The notes under the pieces: generated by a model
Databases searched by the model: none
What the model was told of the DNA's origin: nothing
Seen by the model: the letters and a program-made list of their open reading frames with translations, nothing else
DNA from: Oncomelania hupensis
Lineage: Eukaryota; Mollusca; Gastropoda; Littorinimorpha; Pomatiopsidae
Assembly (NCBI GenBank): GCA_036898135.1
Contig: CM072522.1
Span: 60,698,056 to 60,762,055 of the forward strand
Direction of reading: 5' to 3'
DNA length: 64,000 bases
Part shown: positions 11,555 through 21,190 of the stretch, one piece after another
Layout: every line of letters starts with the position of its first letter
Numbering within the stretch: position 1 is the first letter of the stretch
Program-made: the position numbers and the translations under genes

Positions 11555-11765
11555 CAATGTGTTTGTTGTGTTTGCCATATGTTTGAGTAATAGATGTGCT
11601 TGTTGTGTTTGCCATATGTTTGAGTAATAGATGTGCTTGTTGTGTGTGCCAATGTTTGAGTGATAGATGTGTTTGTTGTGTGTGCCACATGTTTGAGTGA
11701 TAGATGTGATTGTTGTGTGTGCCACATGTTTGAGTGATAGATGTGTTTGTTGTGTGTGCCAAACT
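11555..11765. repeat. 36-bp minisatellite, longer array
   Basis: Five to six copies of the unit also seen at 5640-5760 (TGATAGATGTGTTTGTTGTG plus GCCACATGT). Located in intron 5 of gene B. Confidence 0.88.
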
Positions 11766-11836
11766 GGGTGAAACATGTCAGTGTGTATGTTGGTAGAGAT
11801 CGCCGCACTGATCGGTGATTTGGGGAACATCGCCTA

Positions 11837-12342
11837 CAGTGGTACCTCGGGTCACAAACCAAGTTCTGGAAATGTTCGTAATCCAAAACATTGAAATCAA
11901 TGAAATAGAGACAATCCATTTCAAGAGGAAATAATCTTTCTTTTTTAATTACATCTGGTCATTTACCTGACAAAAGGCAAAGAATACGTGTACTTGTATT
12001 ACATACGGAGAAAGAATATGTGTCCTTGTATTACATACACAGAAAGAAAACCAAATAAATTAAATGTAAAATAAAAAAAGATATTTCGTCTATCTTTCTT
12101 ACCAAGAAAACCATCATGGGAAATGTGTCACTTTCTTAGCTATTGTGAATCATTAGTTTCAGGAGTTTCTTGTCGCTATTTCTTGGCAGCTGACTGGGAA
12201 TCTTTCTGCATCAAGAAACTATCAAGGGAAATCTGTCCTTCGTAACCCACTGTTCTTTATGCGAGACAAAAAATATAAAAAGTTGTTGTTCATAACCCGA
12301 ACTGTTCGTGACCTGAGGCATTCATGACCAAAGGAACAACTG
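11837..12342. mobile_element. Second Tigger-like MITE, complete copy
   Basis: Ends CAGTGGTACCTCGGGTCA at left and, on the reverse strand, CAGTTGTTCCTTTGGTCA at right, flanked by TA. About 506 bp with no coding capacity. Internal sequence (CCAAGAAAACCATCATGGG, CATTAGTTTCAGGAGTTTC) also occurs at 24005-24190 in the same intron of gene C, so the insertion predates the B/C duplication. Confidence 0.82.
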
Positions 12343-12353
12343 TATATAGCATC

Positions 12354-12356
<3 letters not shown>

Positions 12357-12393
<37 letters not shown>
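12357..12393. repeat. (ATT)n microsatellite
   Basis: About twelve ATT units beside the MITE end; an interrupted version is at 24863-24902 in gene C. Confidence 0.9.
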
Positions 12394-12445
12394 GGATAGT
12401 AATTGTGTTAAATATTTGTAAAAACACGTCAAGGTATATTATTAC

Positions 12446-12525
12446 CTCAGACTCCATAGGAAGTAAATCTATGTACCTCTCGGTCTTCACCCACACCATC
12501 TTTGTTTCCAATGGGTCAGCGCTTT
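12446..12525 (-). CDS. Zinc-finger gene B, exon 5
   Basis: 80-nt exon, acceptor TTACAG above 12525, donor GTAATA below 12446. Entry phase 1, exit phase 0. Encodes ADPLETKMVWVKTERYIDL then a short acidic end. VKTE is a sumoylation consensus. It is a paralogue of exon 3 of the same gene (13541-13620). Its 5' part and acceptor are repeated four more times immediately upstream (74-bp array). Confidence 0.8.
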
Positions 12526-12870
12526 CTGTAACAAAGAAATCAGCAAATATATCATGGGTGGTAGCAGTAGCACTGTTGTTTCCAATGGGTCAGCGCTTTC
12601 TGTAACAAAAAAATCTGCAAACGTATCATGGGTGATAGCATCAGCACTGTTGTTTCCAATGGGTCAGTGCTTTCTGTAACAAAGAAATCAGCAAATGTAT
12701 CATGGGTGATAGCAGTAGCACTGTTGTTTCCAATGGGTCAGTGCTTTCTGTAACAAAGAAATCAGCAAATGTATCATGGGTGATAGCAGTAGCACTGTTG
12801 TTTCCAATGGGTCAGTGCTTTCTGTAACAAGAAATCAGCAAATGTATCATGGGTGATAGCAGTAGCACTG
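12500..12870 (-). repeat. 74-bp tandem array of splice acceptor plus exon 5 start (gene B)
   Basis: Five units at 74-bp spacing (ATGGGTCAG at 12511, 12585, 12659, 12733, 12807). Read on the minus strand, each carries CTTTGTTACAG followed by about 24 nt of the 5' end of exon 5. Only the unit nearest the finger exon runs into a full exon with a donor. Gene C has the same number of units (25027-25390). Confidence 0.9.
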
Positions 12871-13359
12871 TTGGTTAGCACTCTGGTTTTCTATGCCAAA
12901 GTTGGAGAGTATAAACCCTGCAGAAGATGAATTTCTATGACTTAAATACAAGCCTTTTCAGGTCACCAAGTGTTTCCTCCTGGTATTTTGGTTTCCTCCT
13001 TCCATTCAATAATGGTGTCTCAGTTAATAATAAGGCACATTTAGCACGCATTTATTTATTTACCTTTTAATAATAAAACAAAAGAGCAGTTTTTAATCAC
13101 TCAAGCCTAAATTACTGTGGGGTTCACACCACACACACACAAAAAGCACTCATTAGAAATGTTCCTGCCACTAGTAGAACTGAACACTTATTCACTGGCA
13201 CACATGCTTGTAACATAACTCACAGCCTATTCTACACTTTAAATCTAGAAAGGTGAAATTGTTCAGCAGCTAAGCCACAATCACAATATGGATAACAACA
13301 TCACAATATAGATAACAACATCACAATTATTGCTAAGTATAAAACACTAATATACTTAC

Positions 13360-13423
13360 TGTATCCCTCTGTGTCACTGTCAGGCTCTGTCTTCACTTTA
13401 CTCAACTCTGAGTCATGTGGCTC
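13360..13423 (-). CDS. Zinc-finger gene B, exon 4
   Basis: 64-nt exon between acceptor TTTCAG and donor GTAAGT; entry phase 0, exit phase 1. Encodes EPHDSELSKVKTEPDSDTEG. The VKTEPDSD core is a SUMO consensus followed by acidic or phosphorylatable residues. It resembles the 3' third of exon 2, indicating an old intragenic duplication. Confidence 0.84.
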
Positions 13424-13540
13424 CTGAAATCAATGATGAGAATATATTACTTTACAACAACTATAGGTACATTTGGATTACTGTGCCACCCAGTTCATGT
13501 GTTGAAGATTTGTATAAGAGACACCAAGCTCGGTTATTAC

Positions 13541-13620
13541 CTCAGGCTCCACTGGATCTACATCAAGATATCTCTCTGTCTTGACCCACACTGTTTTCGA
13601 TTCCAATGGCCCACTGCTTT
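13541..13620 (-). CDS. Zinc-finger gene B, exon 3
   Basis: 80-nt exon, acceptor TTACAG, donor GTAATA; entry phase 1, exit phase 0. Encodes SSGPLESKTVWVKTERYLD followed by an acidic end. It is a paralogue of exon 5 and, in gene C, of 29520-29605. Confidence 0.84.
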
Positions 13621-13774
13621 CTGTAACAAAGAAATCAGCAAACACAGCATGGGTGAATGCCACAGTGGATGATAACACTGAACAGTTGTTGTCACTAACA
13701 TCCATATTCGGGTGTAGGTCACACCAATTTATAATCACTGATACATTAACTTCCATGAAAACTGTTCTTGTCAC

Positions 13775-13930
13775 TCCTAGAAATAAACATTTGTTTACTG
13801 GCACATAAGGTAAGTTATGGAGCTCACAGCCTGTAATATACTGAACTGAGATCTAGAAATAAACATTTGTTTACTGGCACATAAGGTAAGTTATGGAGCT
13901 CACAGCCTGTAATATACTGAAGTGAGATCT
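13775..13930. repeat. Short tandem duplication (about 75 bp, two copies)
   Basis: The block AAATAAACATTTGTTTACTG through TGTAATATACTGAA occurs twice in succession in intron 2 of gene B. Gene C has a single related block near 29680. Confidence 0.85.
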
Positions 13931-14541
13931 AGAGAAGCAAAACTCTAAAGCATTTCAGCTACAATCACAATAGATTTTTTTTTAAAATTACTATCACTCA
14001 GGGCTCCCAATTATGCCAAGATTGGGCGAAATCACGCCTTAGTCCCTCAAAAGCATGCCTTAGAATCACTGATCAGGTGTGAGAAGTACGTCTTAAATGT
14101 TACAATTGGTGCTGAAAACATGCCTGAAAAAACAATCTACAGCGTGAGAAGGTTGTGAAAGCATTATCGTTTCTAATATTAGCATGGCTATGAGACTGAA
14201 AAATTAGCGCGATGTTCATTGGTTTACCTTTTGCACTATTAACCAATCCCAAAGCTCATAAATCATCTTGCTATGCTTAGGAAGTGACGTCATAGTTTGA
14301 TGGTACGTAGGTTTGTGACGCATCGTATGAAGTGGTTGCTTCCCCTGTTTCACTACCAACCATCAATCATGGCGTTTGTCTATCAGCCCTGTTTGTTTGT
14401 TTTTTTGGTTTTTTTTTGCGACTCTTTAAAATGCTTAACAAGGAGTGAAAAAAATCCTTAAAATTGTAAAATAAAAGTGATTCCACTCCTTAGATTCACT
14501 GCAAATGGGGAGCCCTGACTATAATACGCTAATATACTTAC

Positions 14542-14745
14542 TATATTCCTCAGTGTCACAGTCAGGTTCTGTCTTCACCTTAGACAACAGTGGGATATGT
14601 GGCTCCATCATGTCACTGTCAGGTGCTGTCTTGCTTTCAGATTCTTCCTTTATGTTGAACTCACTGCCAGTCATGTTAGCAGGGTCTCTGACAATCTGTT
14701 CACTGCTGCTGTGAGAAACATGATGGCTTTCTCTTCCTGCAATTT
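14542..14745 (-). CDS. Zinc-finger gene B, exon 2
   Basis: 204-nt exon with acceptor TTTAG and donor GTAAGT, entry and exit phase 1. Encodes an acidic Ser/Glu-rich peptide with the SUMO consensus sites IKEE and VKTE (EFNIKEESES, KVKTEPDCDTEE). Same length and boundaries as in genes A and C. Confidence 0.86.
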
Positions 14746-15047
14746 CTAAACAAACCAACAGCTTTCATGTAAATAGTTCCTGACAGCAAGCAAAGTGATA
14801 AACTGAAAAGCCACACATATGAAATATATAATTTCCTCTTACCTAAATATTACAGGTCACAGTAAATAAACCTCCAAAGTTCAATCAAAGATTAACAAAG
14901 TTCACGATTTCAGGTTAAAACAAATCATGCAGAAACAACTTTGCCCTAGTTAAGTTCAGCACCCTGTACTCATTCATTGCACAATCCACAGAAAGGTCAG
15001 GACAAAACAAACTATTGTGTTAGTGTGAGGGTGGGTGGGCTAAACCT

Positions 15048-15247
15048 AACCATTATCCTAATTCTTTTCTGTGATGAACCATTATCCTAATCCTTTTCTG
15101 TGATGAACCATTATCCTATTCTTTTTCTGTAATGAACCATTATCCTAATCCTTTTCTGTGATGAACCATTATCCTAATGCTTTTCTGTGATGAACCATTA
15201 TTCTAATCCTTTTCTTTGATGAACCATTATCCTAGTCCTTTTCAATG
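15048..15247. repeat. 29-bp minisatellite in intron 1 of gene B
   Basis: About seven units of the same repeat as 897-1441, interrupted by the DNA transposon at 15248-16210. The array continues with one degenerate unit after 16211. Confidence 0.93.
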
Positions 15248-16210
15248 CAGGGGCGTCGCACGGTCCAAAATATTGGGGGGGCAACCCTGTCGACGGGGAG
15301 GTGGGGGGGGGGGGGGGGGGGCTGACAAGCGGGACGTCATTTGGTCTACAAACACCAGAGATCTTTTTACAGACCAAAAAAGGAGCCAAAGGTCAGGTTT
15401 TGACCTTTTTGACCTAGCTGTGACCTTGGATTTTGGGAAGGATCGAGATGATCATACTAGTAGTCCATGAACAAAATCTCAGCTAGTTCAGTCCACAAAC
15501 ATCGGAGATCTATTCGCGGACACATAAACAAACAAAACAAACAAACAAACAAACCAACCAAGTGAAACCTATAATGGGGGGTGGGGGGTGGGGGTGGTGG
15601 TGTAATAATCAAAGCAGTCAAGACCACGTTATCTGTCCCCAGAAAAGCGAACGGGTCCTTTTTTTTCCCCTTTTGCGATCAAAGCACGTGCACATGTAGG
15701 CCTATCAACAAACTAAATCTAAATTAAAAAATATTGCGCATCTCAACTATTTATTGACACTTGCACATTCACCCTTGTCTTACTAATATTACAGACTAAA
15801 GTAAATAATTGATATCAACAAACCTGTAAAACAGACGATTCCATTGTTTTGTTAATTTTGCTCTTTGCGTGATGAAATGACACTTCTTTCAAACAGCGAA
15901 AGCCAGCTCTGCTGCCCGGTGATTGCGTTAGCGCCACGAAATATTTTGTTGTGAAACACAGGCACATGCTAATAGATTATTGTAATATTATTTCGTACGT
16001 TAGCCCTTTACACTACGGTTTAAAAATATGGTGATTTTTTTAATTATTGATTCTTCCTGCCTTCCTCTATCGTTTGAAATCTTCTTCTTCTTCTTCTTAC
16101 TTCTTCTTTTCTTCTTTCTCTCTCTCTTTCTTTTTTTTTTTTGGCCAAATTATTGGGGGGGCAGGTGCCCCCCTTGCCCCCCCCCCCCCCCCCCGTGTGC
16201 GACGCCCCTG
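15248..16210. mobile_element. Non-autonomous DNA transposon inside the minisatellite
   Basis: 963 bp bounded by a perfect 14-bp terminal inverted repeat, CAGGGGCGTCGCAC, and flanked by a 5-bp duplication CAATG. The tandem-repeat unit shows the empty site. It has G-run/C-run blocks near both ends and subterminal direct copies of TATTGGGGGGGCA. No transposase is encoded. Ends resemble hAT elements, but the apparent 5-bp duplication does not fit the usual 8 bp, so the superfamily is left open. Confidence 0.83.
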
Positions 16211-16509
16211 CAATGATGAACCATTATATATTTATCCTAATCCTTTTTAGTGAATTTTTTTTCAAAGGAGCCCTGATGTTAACATTTGCCACCACTTTTG
16301 TAACATCTGAGAAGATAAAATCAAATGACATTTAAGTCAAATAAATTTTGATCGAAGAAAAACAAGATGAGCCATTTTGACTGGCGTGGACATTATTTTT
16401 TATGTACAGATACCATGATGTCGATCTTAATGTTCTGTACGGTACTGGCTGTAGACAATTCGTAAAATTTCCATGTTCAGTAAATGTTTAATTACCGGTT
16501 CCGACTCAC

Positions 16510-16615
16510 CTTGTGCATGCCACGCTTGCAATCTCATCCAGTCTACCACTGGTTCCTCAGCAATGTCAATCTCCAGCTTTACCTCAGACAGCATTGGACT
16601 GTCTTCGTCCTCCAT
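16510..16615 (-). CDS. Zinc-finger gene B, exon 1 (start codon)
   Basis: ATG at 16615-16613, donor GTGAGT below 16510, 106 nt. Encodes MEDEDSPMLSEVKLEIDIAE and ends AWHAQ. An upstream in-frame ATG at 16645 is possible, but the paralogue in gene A has no such extension, so the inner ATG is preferred. Confidence 0.86.
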
Positions 16616-17189
16616 AACAGAGTAATGTAAGCTCTTAACGTGCAAAACAACTGCTCAAGTCAAACTCAACATGAACAGGGAAAAGTAAACTGACACCGAA
16701 TTTTATTTTTAAAAAATACAACAACAAAAAAAAAAAACTCTTGCGAAATAATTTCCTTTGCTAACGCTTTAGCAGAACTGACTTGACGCAAAAGATTTGT
16801 TTAAAAGTTATTATAAATATAATAATGTTTATCTTTAAAAACACGTGTTAAATATGAATATAATAAGCAGCTACTTATACATAATTCAAAGAATTAATAC
16901 GGGCTAGCCTAGAAAGAGGAGCTTTCGGAAAAAAACGTAATCACAAAGCCAGATTGTCATTTAATAATTTAGTTTCGTATGCCTCCAAATAATAGACTAT
17001 TTTATTTATTTATTTAAATCAAAAATTTGTTGTTTATTTGTAATGATATTTATAAAAATAAACATGAAAAATTTGGTCAATATGTGCAGAAATTATCCAT
17101 TTTCAAAGTCATTCAATTTCAATGGATTATAAGCAAAACTGTTAAATTACGATGGCTGGGGTTAATTTTTTTTTTTTTTTTTTTTAGCT

Positions 17190-17480
17190 AGGTCCATCGG
17201 GGAAGGTTAACCACTTTTATATAATGCGTTACCAGCTCAAGAGCTGGGTCCAGGCACTGTATGGCTGATACAGGATTTAACTCGAACCACCCAAGGCACC
17301 CCCTTCCAACCTTTGGGCGCATAGTCTATAATGCCCACAGGACTGAGCACAATCCAGGGCGACCGGGGATGAGGTGAAGGGACCTAGTGCGTGCTGGGAT
17401 ATTTGTGTAGCCGGCAATCAACCGTCTAGAACACGAGCGTCCGGATCTTTAAAGTCCATGCGATGGAATGCGTGCGTGCA
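17190..17480. repeat. Dispersed SINE-like repeat, copy 2
   Basis: Homologous throughout to 2480-2765 and at the same position relative to exon 1, hence carried along in the gene duplication. Confidence 0.75.
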
Positions 17481-17744
17481 CAGACTAGACCTCGGTTTAC
17501 ACTCTCATCCAAAGGTTTAAATAAATAAATGTGCTTATTTTTTTTTATTCTATAGTATTACCCTGTAGTTTTACTACTTGTGTGGTTGTTGTTGATGTGT
17601 GTTTTACATGTATGTCATACGTATTTATTATTCTATAGTATTACAATGTAGCTTTACTACTTGTGTAGTTGTTGTTGATGTGCGTTTTACATGTATGTCA
17701 TACGTATTTATTATCACTGAAATATTCTCCAATTGGTCAATTCT

Positions 17745-17791
<47 letters not shown>

Positions 17792-17814
17792 CAACAACAA
17801 CAACAATAACAAAA
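17745..17814. repeat. (ATA)n-(ACA)n microsatellite
   Basis: ATA units turning into ACA units, shortly before a retroposon copy. A simple repeat next to this end of the retroposon is seen at several copies. Confidence 0.9.
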
Positions 17815-17865
17815 CAGCAACAATAGTATTTTTTTTAAAAAATGGAATAATGCGCCTTTTATCAC

Positions 17866-18079
17866 CTTACACACAAATGAGGAGTTTTGTCCCAGAAGAT
17901 TTTTCAAGAAAAAAGGTAGGTGACTTGTCTATCGAAGAAGTAGTGTAGCAGATTGATAGAACAGAGTAGGAATGAGAAAGAAGAAAGGAAAAAGACAGCG
18001 ACAGTGGGAATTTAATGCGCTAAATTTCCAGAATGTGGGGATACTATTTATACTGAAACCCCCGGCAGCCCTTCAGGGG
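17866..18079 (-). mobile_element. Dispersed retroposon family, partial copy
   Basis: Starts at the CACACAAATGAGGAG segment and runs through AAATTTCCAGAATGTGGGG and ATACTATTTATACTGAAACC to CAGGGGG. It is the same half as in the 37.9-kb copy. Confidence 0.8.
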
Positions 18080-18083
18080 GATG

Positions 18084-18150
18084 GGCCAGAGTGAAAGCTT
18101 TATTACCAATATTACACACATGATTCTTCTCTCCTGTATCTGTAAGCGTA
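18084..18150 (-). pseudogene. Orphan degenerate C2H2 finger
   Basis: The minus strand reads TGEKNHVCNIGNKAFT: a clear cluster-type finger in which the second cysteine is glycine, with no neighbouring fingers. One side abuts the retroposon and the other the GATA array. Likely a leftover of a rearranged or deleted finger exon. Confidence 0.7.
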
Positions 18151-18154
18151 TTAT

Positions 18155-18404
<250 letters not shown>

Positions 18405-19080
18405 AGAATTCAACAGACATCATAGTCAGCAATACACAATAAAATCATGTCATAATTATAAAGCATAATTTGACAATGATACAAGCTGTCTTCTTTTACA
18501 AGTTTAGTATCCTCTGAGACTACTGTTTATACCGGGCATTTGGGCTTTATTTGCTACAAGGGATGGGGGAGAGAAAAGGTGACATCAAAACAACCAACTA
18601 ATTCTCTAAGTGAAGTCAATGACAAAAGAAATTATAATAACATTGTTACCCAGGTTAATAATATTTTACAGAATAACATATTTTACATAATAGGTCAAAT
18701 AAAGTAATAATACATAAATAGTAACACTATATTAATTTTTAAACAAAAGTGTTACTTAGATAGTATACATTACGTTTTATTAATCCATTCAATTAAAATT
18801 GTTGTGGAATGCAATCCTGGAACACTAGAGATCTCCTTTATTAGCTCCTGTAGCTGTAGCAAGCAAGAAGTAATAGTAAAAAGGATCTGATTAGCAATAA
18901 CACAAAAGGACAGCTTTTATCTACATTTTTCACATGCATACCTACATGCAGTAACTCATCACATCCATAGTCATGTACAATCGATCCTGAAATAAGCAAT
19001 CTAACAGCAGGGTGACTCTCTTGTTGTCTCCTTTACAATCAATGGTAAAATGCTACACATCATATAACTGGTATCACAAA
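18405..19080. other. AT-rich flank shared with the relic unit at 31.9-32.3 kb
   Basis: No reading frame of note. 18410-18560 resembles 31945-32100 (ACAATGATACAA, CTGTCTTCTTTT, TCCTCTGAGAC), showing that this is the 3' flank of the duplicated zinc-finger unit. Confidence 0.6.
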
Positions 19081-19084
19081 GGTC

Positions 19085-19372
19085 CTATATCATACAATGG
19101 TGGTTACAAACATTCCATGCCATACAATGTTTGTTACAAACATCCCATGCCATACAATGTGTGCTACAAACATCCCATGCCATATAATGGTGGTTACAAA
19201 CATCCCATACCATACAATGGTGGTTACAAACATCCCATGCCATACAATGTTGGTTACAAACAACCCATGCTATACAATGTATGTTACAAACATCCCATGC
19301 TATACAATGTGTGTTACAAACATCCCATGCCATACAATGTGTGTTACAAACATTCCATGCTATACAATGGAG
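19085..19372. repeat. 30-bp minisatellite
   Basis: About ten copies of a unit with CATACAATG and GTTACAAACATCCC. The unit is a multiple of three, so several frames stay open (for example repeated PMPYN), but there is no splice or start context. Confidence 0.92.
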
Positions 19373-20010
19373 CAATTCCAGGGATCACAAATGTATTATA
19401 TTTTCTACTCCACATTTCTCAATCTATGCTTCTTTTAGTACTCAACTTGAGTCAACACTTATCACATGCATAATTTGTCTTTATAGTAGGCCTATGTGAC
19501 AACTGGTGATACATCAAACTCCTAGCATAAATGTTGTCTCTTTGCATTCAATGGTTAAATGTTACCCATAATATTTACTGACAGCATTCAACATATTACA
19601 TACATTTCACACCATTTTTCCCCCAGAAAATGTTTGGGATACTATGTTTAAATTTTAATTTGAACAATGTTCACAATATTATTGGAGCCAATATATAGAA
19701 TTGCTGTCAAGACTGCAAAGAGCTGAACCAACTTGGTTGAAAGAGGCTGTCAAGAGTTATAGGCATTTAGACTTATTTTACATTGAGAAAAACTTTCAAA
19801 ATGAACTGGAAAGCTTGGTTTTACTTGATGACTCATTGTGCTGTTTTTATCTTCTTTTTTGCATCCAGCATGTTATGGAAGCTACTTCAAGTTCTCAATT
19901 TAAATAAAAGCATTACTGCACAACCGCTAATTGTCTTTTCTGTATGTACCAACTGTGATTCATCAAACTGTCAGCATGAATAAAAGCATTAGATATTACA
20001 CATATGTCAC
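19373..20010. other. 3' flank of gene C, no gene seen
   Basis: AT-rich. 19760-19870 matches 32190-32290 (CATTG..AAAAACTTTCAAAAT, TTGATGACTC), again marking the shared 3' flank of the duplicated unit. Confidence 0.55.
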
Positions 20011-20029
20011 ATACATTTTCACTTCAATA

Positions 20030-20615
20030 TTTATCAACATGTGTTGCTTCAAATCGTCAGCCACAGGGAAAGACTTAATACAAAATCACAAACATGATTT
20101 TTTTTTCTCTTCTGAACATGTAAGTGTATGTCTCTTCAACTTGCAAACTGAAAGAAAAGATTTTCTTAAAAACGTCAAACATGTGAATTTTTGTGTCTAG
20201 AATGTGTCAACTTGTGTTTCTTCAAATCGCTAACCAAAGTGAAAGCTTTATTACAAGTCTCACACATGATTCTTCTCTCCTGTATGTATAAGCTAACGTT
20301 CCTTCAAACTGCGAGCCTGAGGGAAAGCTTTATTATAAACATCACACACATGATTCTTCTCTCCTGTATGTACAAACATGATTTTTCTCTTCTGAACATG
20401 TAAGTGTATGTCTCTTCAACTTGCAAACTGAAAGAAAAGATTTTCTTAAAAACGTCAAACATGTGAATTTTTGTGTCTAGAATGTGTCAACTTGTGTTTC
20501 TTCAATACGCTAACCAACGCTTTATTACAAGTCTCACACATGATTCTTCTCTCCTGTATGTATAAGCTTATGTTCCTTCAAATTTTTAGCCCTAATGCAA
20601 GCTTTATTACAAACA
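20030..20615 (-). pseudogene. Degenerate 3' zinc fingers of gene C with a local duplication
   Basis: Several broken finger remnants on the minus strand (for example ACACATGATTCTTCTCTCC on the plus strand). A block holding a final-finger-like sequence plus its 3' flank (AAGATTTTCTTAAAAACGTC, TTTTTGTGTCTAGAATGTG) is present twice, at about 20090-20230 and 20370-20510. Frames are interrupted. Confidence 0.7.
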
Positions 20616-21153
20616 TCACACACATGATTCTTCTCTTGTATGTATAAGCTTATGTTTCTTCAAATGACCAGCTTGAGTGAAAGCTTTATTACAAACATCA
20701 CACACATGATTCATCTTTCCAGTGTGTATAAGCTTATGTAACCTCAAACTGGGAGCCTGAGTGAAAGCTTTATTACAAACATCACACACATGATTCTTCT
20801 CTCCTCTATGTCTAAGCATATGTCTCTTCAAATTGAAAGCCTGAGTGAAAGCTTTATTACAAACATCACACACATGATTCTTCTCTCCTGTATGTATAAG
20901 CTTATGTTCCTTCAAACTGCGAGCCTGAGTGAAAGCTTTATTACAAACATCACACACATGATTCTTCTCTCCCGTATGTATAAGCTTATGCTCCTTCAAA
21001 CTGCCAGCCTGAGTGAAAGCTTTATTACAAACATTACACACATGATTCTTCTCTCCTGTATGTATAAGCTTATGTACCTTCAAATTGCTAGCCTCAGTGA
21101 AAGCTTTATTACAAACATCACAAACATGATTCTTCTCTCCTGTATGTATAAGC
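20616..21153 (-). pseudogene. Six further C2H2 fingers after the gene C stop, out of frame
   Basis: Six well-kept fingers (helix segments EASNLKV, QAGSLKE, QARSLKE, QAFNLKR, QAPSLRL, QAGHLKK). They are cut off from the main exon by an insertion of about 51 nt at 21154-21205 that adds stops and shifts the frame, and are ended by a 2-nt deletion near 20636. They could still be used through alternative splicing, but no acceptor was identified, so they are treated as a decayed array end. Confidence 0.75.
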
Positions 21154-21190
21154 TTCAGTTTATAGTCCCCTCTCTTCCCGAAAAGGATTT

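Larger units (their letters stand above)
4504..16615 (-). other. C2H2 zinc-finger gene B (whole coding span, six exons)
   Basis: Gene model built from splice signals and phases. Coding exons are 16510-16615, 14542-14745, 13541-13620, 13360-13423, 12446-12525 and 4504-5004. Exit phases are 1, 1, 0, 1, 0, each matching the next entry, giving 344 codons and then TGA. Intron 5 is long (about 7.4 kb) and full of repeats. The protein would be a nuclear DNA-binding factor with an acidic N-terminal region carrying several SUMO-consensus sites and four C2H2 fingers. The same plan in gene C supports it. The premature stop makes function uncertain. Confidence 0.72.
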
